Assembly: GCA_020635535.1 (NCBI GenBank)
Contig: JACJZP010000005.1
Coordinates: forward strand, 62,001 to 126,000
DNA from: Flavobacteriales bacterium
Lineage (GTDB): Bacteria > Bacteroidota > Bacteroidia > UBA10329
Direction: 5' to 3'
Length of the DNA: 64,000 bases
The notes under the pieces are model-generated. The model saw nothing but the letters and a program-made list of their open reading frames with translations, was not told the DNA's origin and did not search any database. The number at the start of each line of letters is the position of its first letter. The stretch's first letter is position 1. Position numbers and translations under genes: made by a program. Below are positions 17,480-27,419 of the stretch, piece by piece.

Positions 17480-19675
17480 ATGGCTATACAACGTTTTTCT
17501 GCTTTACAGGAGGTCAATTCCAGAAAGCCCCTTGATGTGGAGACACCAAGTAGGAAGGTTTCCGATTATTTCGCTTCTCAGGTATTCACTTGGAAAGAAA
17601 TGAGAGAATACTTGTCATCAGATGTTTACTCGTCACTTCGGAATTCTGTTGAGAAGGGAAATCGAATAGACAATGGCATTGCAGAACAGGTGGCTTCAGC
17701 TATGAAAGCCTGGTCAATGCAGTTGGGAGCCACGCACTATACACATTGGTTTCAACCGTTAACTGGTTCTACTGCCGAAAAGCACGATGCTTTTTTTGAG
17801 CCGCTTGCAGATGGCTTTTCCATGGAATCTTTCGGAGCCGATAAACTGGTTCAGCAGGAACCTGATGCTTCCAGTTTTCCAAGTGGTGGTATACGCAATA
17901 CTTTCGAGGCGCGTGGCTACACGGCATGGGATCCGTCTTCTCCTGCTTTTGTAATTGGAAGAACCCTTTGCATTCCAACGGTTTTCGTAGCCTACACGGG
18001 AGAATCTTTAGATCATAAAGCACCTTTGCTTCGCTCTATTCATTTCCTCGATAAGGCGGCAACTACTGTTGTTCAAGAATATTTTGATAGGAGTGTAAAC
18101 CGAGTGATCTGCACGCTTGGCTGTGAACAGGAGTACTTCCTTGTTGATAGAGCATTGTACAATGCAAGACCTGATATAGCACTTACTGGCAGAACACTTT
18201 TCGGTCATTCTTCTGCCAAGGACCAGCAGTTGGAAGACCATTATTTCGGGTCAATAAACGATCGGGTTTCGGCATATATGAGAGACTTTGAGACAGAGGC
18301 GTTGAAACTCGGAATTCCAGTTAAGACCCGTCATAATGAGGTCGGGCCTGGACAATTTGAATGTGCACCTGTCTATGAAGAGGTGAGTTTGGCGGTAGAT
18401 CATAATCAGCTGTTGATGGATATTATGGAGAAGGTGGCCTTCAGACATAATTTCCGTGTGCTATTTCATGAGAAGCCTTTCGCAGGAATCAATGGTTCTG
18501 GAAAGCATAATAACTGGTCCTTGGCTACAGATACAGGAAAGAACCTGCTTAGCCCAGGAAAAACCCCCAAGAAGAACATTCAATTCCTCACTTTTTTCAT
18601 CACCACCATCCGTGCTGTTTATGAACACGCAGACCTGTTGAGGGCCAGCATTGCAAGTGCAGGAAATGACCACAGACTGGGCGCGAATGAGGCACCTCCT
18701 GCTATTATTTCCGTTTTCATTGGTTCTTTTCTCACTCAAATTCTGGATGATATCGAGGAGTGGGTGAAGAAAGGAGAGAAGCTTTCACCTGATGAAAAGA
18801 CCGAGTTGAAACTCAATATCATCAAGATTCCTGAGATTCTGCGAGATAATACCGATCGCAATCGAACATCTCCATTTGCATTCACCGGTAATAAGTTCGA
18901 GTTACGAGCAATCGGTTCATCCGCCAACTGTTCAAGTGCCATGATGGTGCTCAATACTATCGTTGCCGATCAACTTACCAAATTCCATCAAGCGGTGCAG
19001 AAGCTCGTGGCCGGTGGAATGAAGAAAGATGACGCGATCTTTCAGGTATTACGCCAGTACATCATTGAATCAAAGAAGATCAGATTTGAAGGAAACGGTT
19101 ATAGTGATGAGTGGAGAAAGCAGGCTGAAAAGCGTGGTTTATCGAACATCACCAACACGCCAGAAGCTCTTGATGTTCTCTTGGAGAAAAAGGCGCGCGA
19201 AGTCTTTGAGAAGAATGAAATTCTGAGTTCAAGGGAATTGGAGGCCCGCTATGAGATAGATCTTGAACGCTATACCAAGAAGGTGCAGATCGAATCAAGG
19301 GTAATGGGAGATCTTGCTGTGAATCATGTCCTTCCTACAGCTGTAGCGTACCAGAATGTGCTCATTCAAAATGTTGAGGGTTTAAAGAATGTGTTAGCTG
19401 CCAAAGAGTTCAATGAACTGGCTGCTGAACAAATTGGTCTGATACGCGAAATATCTGTTCGCATCACAACTATTAGAAGGTTGGTTGCTGAAATGGTAGA
19501 GACGCGCAAACAGATCAATGTCCAATCATCTGCTCGTAAGAAGGCAGGAGATTATTGTGAGAAAGTTGTTCCTTACTTCGATCAGATAAGAAGAGAAGTT
19601 GACAAGCTTGAACTTATTGTCTCTGATGAATATTGGCCTTTGCCCAAGTATCGAGAATTGCTTTTCAATAGATGA
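17480..19675 (+). CDS. glnN: Glutamine synthetase, type III
   Basis: 731 aa, the expected size for GSIII, a form first known from Bacteroides. Visible: N-terminal region with the GSIII-type METPSRK-like segment and FASQVFTWKEMREYL, HYTHWFQP, the TLGCEQEYFLVD catalytic block, NEVGPGQFECAP, the FAGINGSGKHNNWS nucleotide-binding loop, LGANEAPPAIISVFIGS and NRTSPFAFTGNKFE, then a long helical C-terminus. Substrates are ATP, ammonia and glutamate. It lies 58 nt behind the type II gene with a terminator between, suggesting separately tuned expression. Confidence 0.96.
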   Translation: MAIQRFSALQEVNSRKPLDVETPSRKVSDYFASQVFTWKEMREYLSSDVYSSLRNSVEKGNRIDNGIAEQVASAMKAWSMQLGATHYTHWFQPLTGSTAEKHDAFFEPLADGFSMESFGADKLVQQEPDASSFPSGGIRNTFEARGYTAWDPSSPAFVIGRTLCIPTVFVAYTGESLDHKAPLLRSIHFLDKAATTVVQEYFDRSVNRVICTLGCEQEYFLVDRALYNARPDIALTGRTLFGHSSAKDQQLEDHYFGSINDRVSAYMRDFETEALKLGIPVKTRHNEVGPGQFECAPVYEEVSLAVDHNQLLMDIMEKVAFRHNFRVLFHEKPFAGINGSGKHNNWSLATDTGKNLLSPGKTPKKNIQFLTFFITTIRAVYEHADLLRASIASAGNDHRLGANEAPPAIISVFIGSFLTQILDDIEEWVKKGEKLSPDEKTELKLNIIKIPEILRDNTDRNRTSPFAFTGNKFELRAIGSSANCSSAMMVLNTIVADQLTKFHQAVQKLVAGGMKKDDAIFQVLRQYIIESKKIRFEGNGYSDEWRKQAEKRGLSNITNTPEALDVLLEKKAREVFEKNEILSSRELEARYEIDLERYTKKVQIESRVMGDLAVNHVLPTAVAYQNVLIQNVEGLKNVLAAKEFNELAAEQIGLIREISVRITTIRRLVAEMVETRKQINVQSSARKKAGDYCEKVVPYFDQIRREVDKLELIVSDEYWPLPKYRELLFNR

Positions 19676-19751
19676 CGCAAGGTTTTTCCGAGTCCAATTC
19701 GAGCATAAAAACACGGTGCACGACCGGTATTTCGGGCAATCTGTCCTCAAG

Positions 19752-19780
19752 TTGCGCAATTAAATATTTCTTTATTTTAG
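19752..19780 (+). promoter_or_regulatory. Probable promoter of the PorE-like gene (TTG-N18-TATTTTAG)
   Basis: TTG at 19752-19754 and TATTTTAG at 19773-19780, one mismatch to TAnnTTTG, spacer 18 nt. Confidence 0.45.
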
Positions 19781-19801
19781 CGGCCGTGTAAAACAAGCAT
19801 A

Positions 19802-21805
19802 ATGACCATGAAACTTACCAAGTTCTTAGTAGCAGCCATCGTTGCAGGATTGTTTTCAATCAATGCAAGCGCCCAAACAGATCACCTTGAGGTGGCCAAT
19901 TTGGCGTTTGAAGCACAGGAATACTACAAGGCGATCACGCTGCTCAAGAAAGCGTACTCAAAAGAGAAGGATAAGGCCAATAAGGCCGAGATCATTTACA
20001 AGACAGCAGAATGCTATCGTTTTGTGAATGACACCAAGCAATCTGAGACTTGGTATAGAAAGGCACTCAAACTAAAGTACCCAGAGAACAAGATTCAGCT
20101 GTACTATGCGGATGCGTTGAAGGCTAACGGTAAGTTTGAGGATGCCATAGTGGAGTATGAGAAGTATGCGGAACTGGAGCCGCAAGATCCAAGGGGAAAG
20201 AATGGGGCTGAGGCTTGTGCTTTGGCTCAAAAATGGATTGATAATCCTTCTCGTTATGTAGTTGAGAATGAGGTTCAGTTGAACGGTAAATTCATGGATT
20301 TTGCACCTTCTTATGCGTCCGCTGACCATAAAACCATCTATTTCACATCCTCGAGAAACGGTGCATCTGGCAACGATGTAGATGGTTGGACAGGTCAGGG
20401 TTTTACCGATGTGTTTGAAGCAACCATTGATAATAAGGGTAAGTGGAGCAAGCCAAAGCCACTTCCTGCTACAATTAATAGCATCTACAATGAAGGAGCT
20501 GCTGTAATGAATTCAGACTTCAGCCAAATGGTTTTTACCCGTTGTGGAGTAAAGAAAAAGGAGAAAATGGGTTGCGAGCTTTATCTATCTAAGAAAGAAG
20601 GAAGCAATTGGTCAGAGCCTGAATTATTGCCATTCTTCGTGAAGAACGAAGGAGATGACAGTACTCAGGTAACTGTTGGACATCCAGCATGGTCTGCGGA
20701 TGGCAAAACATTGGTTTTCGCTTCGGATGCTGAAGGTGGAAAAGGAGGCCGTGATCTTTGGAAGTCAACCTACGATGATGAAAAGAAAAGATGGTCTGCG
20801 CCAGTTAACCTTGGCGAATTAAACACTCCAGGAGACGAGATGTATCCTTTCATCCATAACGATGGTACGCTTTACTTTGCCTCAAACGGTCACATCGGAA
20901 TGGGCGGTCTTGACATCTTTATGGCAGAAGCTCAAGGAGATTCTTGGGGTAATATCACTAACATGCGCTACCCGATCAACTCATCAGGAGATGACTTTGC
21001 AATCGTTTTCGAGAAAGAGCAGGAGAAAGGTTTCTTTACTTCTAACCGTGAAGATGGTAAAGGAAGCGATGATATCTATTCATTCCTACTACCAGCTTTG
21101 AAATTCACACTTAGCGGTACTGTTACCGATTTCAAAACAAAAAAGCCGGTTGCTGATGCAACAGTTTCAATTGTTGGAACAGATGGTTCATCTCTTGAAA
21201 CAACTACAGATGGTAGTGGTAAATACACTTTTGACCTTTCACCAGCTACTTCTTATGTGATTACAGCCGGTAAAAAGGATTATTACCTGAACAAGACCGG
21301 TAAAACAACTACTGTTGGTTTTGAGGAAGACAAGGATCTTGTTCACGATTTTGAATTGGATCCGATCAACCGCGTTATCGATCTTCCAAATATCTTCTAC
21401 GATTTGGGTAAATGGGATCTTCGTCCAGAATCTAAGGTTGCTCTTGATGGTTTGATTGAGACATTGAATGATAACCCAACTATTGTTATTGAGCTTGGCT
21501 CTCACACAGATACGCGTGCTTCGGATAGTTACAACTTGTCACTGTCACAGAAACGTGCTCAATCTGTTGTTGATTATTTGATTGAAAATGATATTGCTCA
21601 AGATCGTTTGGTTGCGAAAGGATATGGAGAGACAACTCCAAAAGTGTTGGATAACGCTGTTGGCGAATTCCCTGCAGGTTCTGTAATTAACGATGCATTC
21701 ATCGCTAAGCTTAAAACTGAGGAGTTGAAAGAAGAGGCTCACCAATTGAATCGTAGAACAGAATTCAAGGTGCTTCGTAACGATTACGTTCCAAAAGGAA
21801 ACTAA
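19802..21805 (+). CDS. OmpA-family protein with TPR, PD40/WD40-like propeller and carboxypeptidase-regulatory domains (PorE-like)
   Basis: 667 aa. Signal peptide about 1-25 (ends INASAQ). Order of domains: TPR-like helices (about 26-150), PD40/WD40-type beta-propeller repeats (about 170-425, with VFASDAEGGKGGRDLWKS and LYFASNGHIGMGGLDIF), a carboxypeptidase-regulatory-like domain (about 440-520) and an OmpA peptidoglycan-binding domain (about 530-660, SHTDTRASDSYNLSLSQKRA). This is the architecture of PorE, a T9SS component that ties the system to peptidoglycan in Porphyromonas; that protein is a lipoprotein, whereas no lipobox Cys is present here. Similar architectures occur in several paralogues per genome, so a T9SS role is plausible, not certain. 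A second in-frame ATG lies two codons in. Confidence 0.88.
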   Translation: MTMKLTKFLVAAIVAGLFSINASAQTDHLEVANLAFEAQEYYKAITLLKKAYSKEKDKANKAEIIYKTAECYRFVNDTKQSETWYRKALKLKYPENKIQLYYADALKANGKFEDAIVEYEKYAELEPQDPRGKNGAEACALAQKWIDNPSRYVVENEVQLNGKFMDFAPSYASADHKTIYFTSSRNGASGNDVDGWTGQGFTDVFEATIDNKGKWSKPKPLPATINSIYNEGAAVMNSDFSQMVFTRCGVKKKEKMGCELYLSKKEGSNWSEPELLPFFVKNEGDDSTQVTVGHPAWSADGKTLVFASDAEGGKGGRDLWKSTYDDEKKRWSAPVNLGELNTPGDEMYPFIHNDGTLYFASNGHIGMGGLDIFMAEAQGDSWGNITNMRYPINSSGDDFAIVFEKEQEKGFFTSNREDGKGSDDIYSFLLPALKFTLSGTVTDFKTKKPVADATVSIVGTDGSSLETTTDGSGKYTFDLSPATSYVITAGKKDYYLNKTGKTTTVGFEEDKDLVHDFELDPINRVIDLPNIFYDLGKWDLRPESKVALDGLIETLNDNPTIVIELGSHTDTRASDSYNLSLSQKRAQSVVDYLIENDIAQDRLVAKGYGETTPKVLDNAVGEFPAGSVINDAFIAKLKTEELKEEAHQLNRRTEFKVLRNDYVPKGN

Positions 21806-21827
21806 GTAACCGTCATAGATATTTCAG

Positions 21828-21858
21828 AAAAGCATTCCGCAGGTCGGAATGCTTTTTT
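21828..21858 (+). terminator. Intrinsic terminator after the PorE-like gene
   Basis: A 12-bp stem: AAAAGCATTCCG (21828-21839) with CGGAATGCTTTT (21845-21856), ending in T residues. Confidence 0.87.
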
Positions 21859-21872
21859 GTTAATCAAAGTTC

Positions 21873-23042
21873 ATGAGTGCAGGAGAGAGATATAAACAAC
21901 GGGGCGTTTCAGCCGATAAGGAAGACGTACACAACGCTATCAAGAACGTAGACAAAGGGCTTTTTCCAAAGGCGTTCTGTAAGATCGTTCCGGATTCACT
22001 CTCCAATTCGGATGAGCATTGTGTGATCATGCATGCTGATGGCGCGGGTACTAAGAGTTCGCTGGCCTACATGTATTGGAAAGAGACGGGGGATCTTTCT
22101 GTATGGAAAGGTATTGCGCAGGATGCCATTGTAATGAACACAGACGATCTGCTTTGTGTGGGTGCGGTCGATAATATTCTGCTTTCATCAACCATTGGTC
22201 GAAACAAGTTTTTGGTTCCGGGAGAAGTGGTTTCTGCCATCATCAACGGAACAGAGGAAGTGCTACAGATGCTTCGCGACAATGGGGTGGACATTCGCTC
22301 AACAGGAGGTGAAACGGCCGATGTCGGTGACCTGGTCAGAACGCTGATAGTGGATTCTACGGTAACCTGTAGAATGAAGCGTTCGGATGTGATTGACAAT
22401 GCCAATATCAGACCTGGAGATGTTATTGTCGGGTTGGCATCTTACGGACAGGCCACGTACGAAAACGCGTACAACGGAGGCATGGGAAGTAACGGTCTTA
22501 CCGCTGCCCGTCATGATGTGTTCAGCAATATCCTAAAGACCAAATATCCCGAGAGTTTTGATGGTTCGATGGATTCGGGCTTGGTGTATCAGGGAAAGTA
22601 CGGATTGACCGATGCTGTCGATGGAGTTCCGTTGGATGCCGGGAAATTGGTACTGTCGCCAACACGAACGTATGCTCCGATCATCAAGAAGATATTGGAT
22701 GAATATCGGTCGCAGGTTCACGGAATGGTGCATTGCTCTGGAGGTGCGCAGACGAAAATTCTGCACTTCATCGACTCTGGTCACGTGATCAAGGACAATC
22801 TGTTGTCCGTTCCTCCGCTTTTCAGGATCATTCAAGAAGAGTCTGGAACATCTTGGGATGAGATGTACAAGGTTTTCAACATGGGACATCGTATGGAATT
22901 GTATGTTCCCGAAGAGATTGCTGCGGACATCATTTCCATCTCAAAAAGTTTCAATGTCGATGCACAGATAGTTGGCAGAGTGGAGGAAGGTGCGAAAAAG
23001 CTCACGATCCGTTCTGAGTTCGGTGAGTTCATTTACAGCTAA
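21873..23042 (+). CDS. purM: Phosphoribosylformylglycinamidine cyclo-ligase (AIR synthetase)
   Basis: 389 aa, longer than the E. coli enzyme (about 345 aa) but usual for Bacteroidota. Closes the imidazole ring of AIR using ATP in purine synthesis. Recognisable: [33 protein letters not shown], the metal/ATP-binding [34 protein letters not shown] and [13 protein letters not shown], plus [14 protein letters not shown]. It begins 15 nt after a terminator with no obvious promoter between, and its stop is only 2 nt before prfA, so the two are cotranscribed. Confidence 0.95.
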   Translation: MSAGERYKQRGVSADKEDVHNAIKNVDKGLFPKAFCKIVPDSLSNSDEHCVIMHADGAGTKSSLAYMYWKETGDLSVWKGIAQDAIVMNTDDLLCVGAVDNILLSSTIGRNKFLVPGEVVSAIINGTEEVLQMLRDNGVDIRSTGGETADVGDLVRTLIVDSTVTCRMKRSDVIDNANIRPGDVIVGLASYGQATYENAYNGGMGSNGLTAARHDVFSNILKTKYPESFDGSMDSGLVYQGKYGLTDAVDGVPLDAGKLVLSPTRTYAPIIKKILDEYRSQVHGMVHCSGGAQTKILHFIDSGHVIKDNLLSVPPLFRIIQEESGTSWDEMYKVFNMGHRMELYVPEEIAADIISISKSFNVDAQIVGRVEEGAKKLTIRSEFGEFIYS

Positions 23043-23044
23043 AC

Positions 23045-24124
23045 ATGGAACTGTTAGATAAGCTGCGCGATATTCAGAGACGATTCTATGATCTGGAAGG
23101 TCAGATGAGCGACCCGACCGTGATGGCGGACATGCAGCGCTTTGTAAAGATCAATCGGGATTATCGGAACCTTGAGCCTGTGGTTAAAGCTGCCAAGGAA
23201 TATGAAAATGTGGTTGCCAATATTTCAAGTAGTCGCGAAATTCTGAATACCGAAACCGATGCCGATTTCATTGAAATGGCCAAAGCGGAACTTGGTGAAC
23301 TGGAAACCCGAAAGGAAGAATTGGAGGAAGAACTTCGTGTTCTGATGCTTCCTGCAGATCCTGAGGATGCCAAGAATGCCATAGTTGAGATCCGTGCAGG
23401 AACGGGTGGCGATGAGGCCAGCATTTTTGCAGGTGACCTTTATCGTATGTACACCAAATACTTGGAAGGTCGTGGTTGGAAGATCTCGTTGATGGATGAG
23501 AGCGAAGGAACTGCTGGAGGTTACAAAGAGGTCAGCTTCAAAGTGAATGCGGAAGGTGCTTACGGTGTGCTGAAATACGAATCTGGCGTTCATCGCGTGC
23601 AGCGTGTGCCGCAGACAGAATCGCAAGGGCGTGTGCACACCTCAGCTGCAACGGTGGCTGTTCTGCCAGAGGCGGAAGAAGTGGACGTGCATTTGAACCC
23701 AGCGGATATCGAATTCCATACATCGCGCTCTGGAGGTGCTGGTGGTCAGAACGTGAACAAGGTTGAAACCAAGGTACAGTTGACGCACAAACCAACAGGG
23801 ATTGTGGTTGTCTGTCAAGTTGAGCGTTCGCAGTTGGCCAACCGCGAACTGGCCATGGAAATGCTGCGGACCAAACTCTACGAACAAGAGTTGAACAAAC
23901 ATTTGGATGCGATATCCAGCCGAAGGAAAACCATGGTTTCCACGGGAGACCGTTCAGCCAAAATTCGAACCTATAATTATCCGCAGGGAAGGGTTACCGA
24001 TCACCGAATCGGTTTGACATTATATTCGCTTTCCGATTTTATGAACGGAGACATACAGGAAATGCTCGATGCGCTGCAAATGGCCGAAAATGCCGAGCGT
24101 TTGCGTGTGGGCGAAACCATCTGA
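23045..24124 (+). CDS. prfA: Peptide chain release factor 1
   Basis: 359 aa, standard length. Releases peptides at UAA/UAG. The GGQ catalytic motif is at 233-235 ([13 protein letters not shown]) and the stop-codon-reading tripeptide is PQT at 189-191 (PxT as in RF1, not SPF as in RF2). The N-terminal helical domain and C-terminal [16 protein letters not shown] are intact. Second gene of a purM-prfA-DUF4442 run. Confidence 0.97.
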   Translation: MELLDKLRDIQRRFYDLEGQMSDPTVMADMQRFVKINRDYRNLEPVVKAAKEYENVVANISSSREILNTETDADFIEMAKAELGELETRKEELEEELRVLMLPADPEDAKNAIVEIRAGTGGDEASIFAGDLYRMYTKYLEGRGWKISLMDESEGTAGGYKEVSFKVNAEGAYGVLKYESGVHRVQRVPQTESQGRVHTSAATVAVLPEAEEVDVHLNPADIEFHTSRSGGAGGQNVNKVETKVQLTHKPTGIVVVCQVERSQLANRELAMEMLRTKLYEQELNKHLDAISSRRKTMVSTGDRSAKIRTYNYPQGRVTDHRIGLTLYSLSDFMNGDIQEMLDALQMAENAERLRVGETI

Positions 24125-24127
24125 CCT

Positions 24128-24625
24128 ATGAAACTGACACCGAAAGGCGAGAAATACATCAACCGAATTCAGAACTCTTTTCTGTTCAATCTTTTTCTTC
24201 TCAAAGAATTGCCCTTGGCTTGGGTGGCGGGTTGTAGTTTGAAGAAGATCACAACTGAGGCGTGCCAGATAAGTATGCCTTTTGGGTGGAGAAATCAGAA
24301 TCCGTTCAAGTCCATCTATTTCGCGGCACAGAGCATGTCGGCAGAGATGAGCACAGGAATGCTTGCGGTGCTGGCCATCGAAAATTCGAATGAAAGCATC
24401 GCTATGCTCGTTTCGAATATTGAAGGAGAATTCACCAAGAAGGCCAACGCCAGCGTAACGTTTACATGTGAGGACGGTCAGAAGATGTTTGATGCAATTA
24501 CGGAAACCTGTAAGACAGGCGAAGCGGTTCTCGTTCCCATGAAAACCGTTGGAAGAATGGACGATGGAACGGAGGTTTCCAACTGGACATTCACTTGGTC
24601 GGTGAAAAAGCGAAGCCGCAAATAA
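24128..24625 (+). CDS. DUF4442 hotdog-fold (thioesterase-like) protein
   Basis: 165 aa beginning 3 nt after prfA. The sequence (LPLAWVAGCSLKKI, NPFKSIYFAAQSMSAEMSTG, NWTFTWSVKKR) fits DUF4442, a family with a hotdog thioesterase-like fold and no established substrate. No signal peptide. The next gene downstream (36 nt) is an acyltransferase, so a role in acyl-CoA/ACP metabolism is a reasonable guess only. Confidence 0.72.
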   Translation: MKLTPKGEKYINRIQNSFLFNLFLLKELPLAWVAGCSLKKITTEACQISMPFGWRNQNPFKSIYFAAQSMSAEMSTGMLAVLAIENSNESIAMLVSNIEGEFTKKANASVTFTCEDGQKMFDAITETCKTGEAVLVPMKTVGRMDDGTEVSNWTFTWSVKKRSRK

Positions 24626-24660
24626 GCCCTTCCCGCAACGGTTAATTCCTATATTCGATC

Positions 24661-26358
24661 ATGGCAACCAAGGTGCATAATCAGGATGGGTGGCTTTACG
24701 ACCCCATTTATCCCGATGCCAGCACGTGGCCGATCGTCAAGCTGGCGCACGAACGCGAAGCGTTTATCAAGGAACTTGTCGCTTTATCCATCGAGAACAT
24801 CAAGGAGCAGCTGGGAAACAACCCTGCTAATCTCAAGGACGAGTTGGCACGGACGCTTTATTCAGAACGCATTCGCGTAAGCCAAACGCCATGGAAAGCC
24901 GATGCACCTGACGAGAAGGAATTCTGGAGCAAGGTGAAGAAGGACATGGTGCGCATCAATGCTGGTCATGAAAATCCGCATGCGTTCGGGCATGAAGACC
25001 TGATTCAACGCATTGTAAAGCGCTACGCGGAAGAAATTGCAGGGGTTTTTGATGTGAATGCGTACGATTTTGCCAAGCGATTCACCACCACGCTCTTCTC
25101 TCGATTGCTCAATGCATCGCAAGGGAAGGGAATGGCGCGTTTATTCGAAACCCGTCATAATCTACACGATAAGATCCATCTCGTAGGTGAGATCGATCAC
25201 ATCCGTGAATTGGCCAAGCGCGGAACCATCATCGTGGTGCCTACTCACTTCAGCAACCTCGATTCCATGCTCATTGGCTGGGCCATTCAGAGCATCGGAC
25301 TTCCGCCTGTGCTTTATGGCGCGGGACTTAACCTGTTCGGCATCAAGATCCTTGCGTGGTTCATGAACCGTTTGGGAGCGTACAAGGTGGACAGACGCAA
25401 GAAGAACATGCTCTATCTCGAAACGCTCAAAATGTACTCGGAACTATCGCTGCGCAGAGGTTGCAACGGGCTGTTCTTCCCAGGCGGCACGCGCTCACGC
25501 AGTGGTATGCTGGAGAAGCGGTTGAAACTCGGCTTGCTGGGAACGGCCTTGCAGGCGCAACGATTGAATTTTGAGAATGATGGAGAAGAGGCCAAGAAGA
25601 TTTTCGTGGTGCCTGTCACCATCAATTACAACTTCGTGCTGGAAGCTCAGAGCCTGATCGATCAGCATCTGAAAATAAGCGGGCAGGAGCAGTACTACGT
25701 GGAGAATGATGATTTCTCGACCTCAACAAAAATGATCAAGTTCATTTATCGGTTTTTCACAGCTTCGTCTGAGATCGCGGTGCGTTTCGGAACACCGATG
25801 GATCTTTTCGGAAATCGGTTGGATGAAGAGGGAAGAAGTTTCGACCCGCACGGAAATGAAGTTGACATCAAGAAATACTTCTACTCTAACGGAGAGATAA
25901 GCAAGGATCTGCAGCGCGATGCCGAATACACGCGCATGTTGGGTGAGGAGATCGTGAAGCGATACCATCGCGAAGCGGTCGTCTTTTCAAGTCAGGTGGT
26001 GGCCTTTGCTGCCTTTCGAATCATCAAAGCGCGTTACAGCAAGATGGATCTGTACGGACTCATGCGGCTGCCGTCCGAAGACCTCACCATCAGACCGAAG
26101 CAGTTGATGGATGCGGTCGGCAAACTGGTGGAGCGACTTCGCGAAATGTACGCCAATGGGGAAATTCAGTTGGAGAAGGAAGTGCAGGAGGGAAGCATTG
26201 CCAATATTGTGAAGAAGGGCGTTGCGAATCTCGGGATCTATCATGCCAAGTTGCCACTGATGTACAACGAGGACAAGGATTTTCAATCGCAGGACATCAA
26301 AGTGCTGTTTTTCTACCACAACAGATTAGAAGGATATGGCCTCCACAAATTCATCTGA
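24661..26358 (+). CDS. Glycerol-3-phosphate/1-acylglycerol-3-phosphate acyltransferase-like protein
   Basis: 565 aa. The HX4D catalytic motif is in VPTHFSNLDSM (mid-protein), followed by the acceptor-binding FFPGGTRSRSG segment, intermediate between PlsC (FPEGTRS) and PlsB types. Long N- and C-terminal extensions exceed the usual 240-aa PlsC core. It overlaps gpsA by 23 nt. Since GpsA makes glycerol-3-phosphate, the pair probably feeds the first acylation step of phospholipid synthesis. Whether it acts on glycerol-3-phosphate (PlsB-like) or lysophosphatidate cannot be decided from sequence alone. Confidence 0.82.
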   Translation: MATKVHNQDGWLYDPIYPDASTWPIVKLAHEREAFIKELVALSIENIKEQLGNNPANLKDELARTLYSERIRVSQTPWKADAPDEKEFWSKVKKDMVRINAGHENPHAFGHEDLIQRIVKRYAEEIAGVFDVNAYDFAKRFTTTLFSRLLNASQGKGMARLFETRHNLHDKIHLVGEIDHIRELAKRGTIIVVPTHFSNLDSMLIGWAIQSIGLPPVLYGAGLNLFGIKILAWFMNRLGAYKVDRRKKNMLYLETLKMYSELSLRRGCNGLFFPGGTRSRSGMLEKRLKLGLLGTALQAQRLNFENDGEEAKKIFVVPVTINYNFVLEAQSLIDQHLKISGQEQYYVENDDFSTSTKMIKFIYRFFTASSEIAVRFGTPMDLFGNRLDEEGRSFDPHGNEVDIKKYFYSNGEISKDLQRDAEYTRMLGEEIVKRYHREAVVFSSQVVAFAAFRIIKARYSKMDLYGLMRLPSEDLTIRPKQLMDAVGKLVERLREMYANGEIQLEKEVQEGSIANIVKKGVANLGIYHAKLPLMYNEDKDFQSQDIKVLFFYHNRLEGYGLHKFI

Positions 26359-27409
26359 AATAGCTCCAGTTGGAGTGCTTGGCGGAGGTAGTTTCGGCTC
26401 GGCCATTTCCAACCTGTTGGCAGAAAACCAGCCTGTAATTCTGCTTACGCGAAGTCAGGAAGTGGCGGACAGCATCAACACGACACGGCAGAACCGTGGC
26501 CGCGTGATGCACGAGAATGTCCGTGCCACCACCGATGCTGCGGAAGTGGCCAACCAATGTCGGCTCATCTTCCCGATACTTCCTTCGGCTGGGTTCCGAG
26601 AAACCATAAAGTCACTCGCTCCGCATCTGACCCCAGAGCATATTCTGATACACGGAACCAAGGGTGTGGACATTCAGCTTCCAGCAGGTGACCAGTTGAC
26701 GGCCGATTACAAGCTCAATCCAAAGAAGGTGAACACCATGAGTGAGGTCATCCTTCAGGAAACAATCGTTAGGCGTGTGGGCTGCTTGGCGGGGCCGAAT
26801 TTGGCTGCTGAGATCTTAGAAGGACAACCCGCTGCAACGGTGGTGGCCAGTCACTTTGACGAAGTGATCAAACTGGGGCAAAAGAGTCTGCGAACGCCCC
26901 GTTTTCAGGTGTATGGAAGCCATGATCTGACAGGTGTGGAGATTGCTGGGGTTTTGAAGAACGTGATCGCGTTGGCGGCAGGTGCGCTCAGCGGATTGGG
27001 TTTCGGGGAGAATGCCAAAGCGTTGCTCATCAGCCGCGGAATGGTGGAGATGATCCACGTGGGAACACACTTGGGCGGTGATATTGTGGCCGTGCTCGGT
27101 CTTGCTGGCATCGGTGATCTCATTGCCACATGTTCCAGCTCCAAAAGCCGCAACTTTACGGTCGGTTATCGTTTGGCGAAAGGTGAAACGCTTACCGCCA
27201 TTCTGGCCGATATGGAAGAGGTGGCGGAAGGTCTGAACACGCTTCGCATTTCCCGCGCCATGGCCAATTACCTCGGCATTCGCGTGCCGCTTACAGAGAC
27301 CATTTACGATGTGATCTATGGCGAGAAGACCGTAGAGGAAGGCTTGGATTACCTGATGAAATTCCCGTTTTACGTGGACATCGATCGCTCCATGTTCAGG
27401 CGCGTGTAA
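26336..27409 (+). CDS. gpsA: Glycerol-3-phosphate dehydrogenase [NAD(P)+]
   Basis: 357 aa (typical about 335). Reduces dihydroxyacetone phosphate to sn-glycerol-3-phosphate. N-terminal Rossmann motif VLGGGSFGSAIS, then HGTKGVD, GPNLAAEI, the catalytic lysine context GVLKNVIALAAG and LISRGMVEM. An insertion around SEVILQETIVRR before GCLAGPNLA is slightly longer than in E. coli. Starts inside the 3' end of the acyltransferase gene (ATG in a different frame), suggesting translational coupling. It converges on an SDR gene 10 nt away, with no hairpin between. Confidence 0.95.
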   Translation: MASTNSSEIAPVGVLGGGSFGSAISNLLAENQPVILLTRSQEVADSINTTRQNRGRVMHENVRATTDAAEVANQCRLIFPILPSAGFRETIKSLAPHLTPEHILIHGTKGVDIQLPAGDQLTADYKLNPKKVNTMSEVILQETIVRRVGCLAGPNLAAEILEGQPAATVVASHFDEVIKLGQKSLRTPRFQVYGSHDLTGVEIAGVLKNVIALAAGALSGLGFGENAKALLISRGMVEMIHVGTHLGGDIVAVLGLAGIGDLIATCSSSKSRNFTVGYRLAKGETLTAILADMEEVAEGLNTLRISRAMANYLGIRVPLTETIYDVIYGEKTVEEGLDYLMKFPFYVDIDRSMFRRV

Positions 27410-27419
27410 TGGTGCAAAC

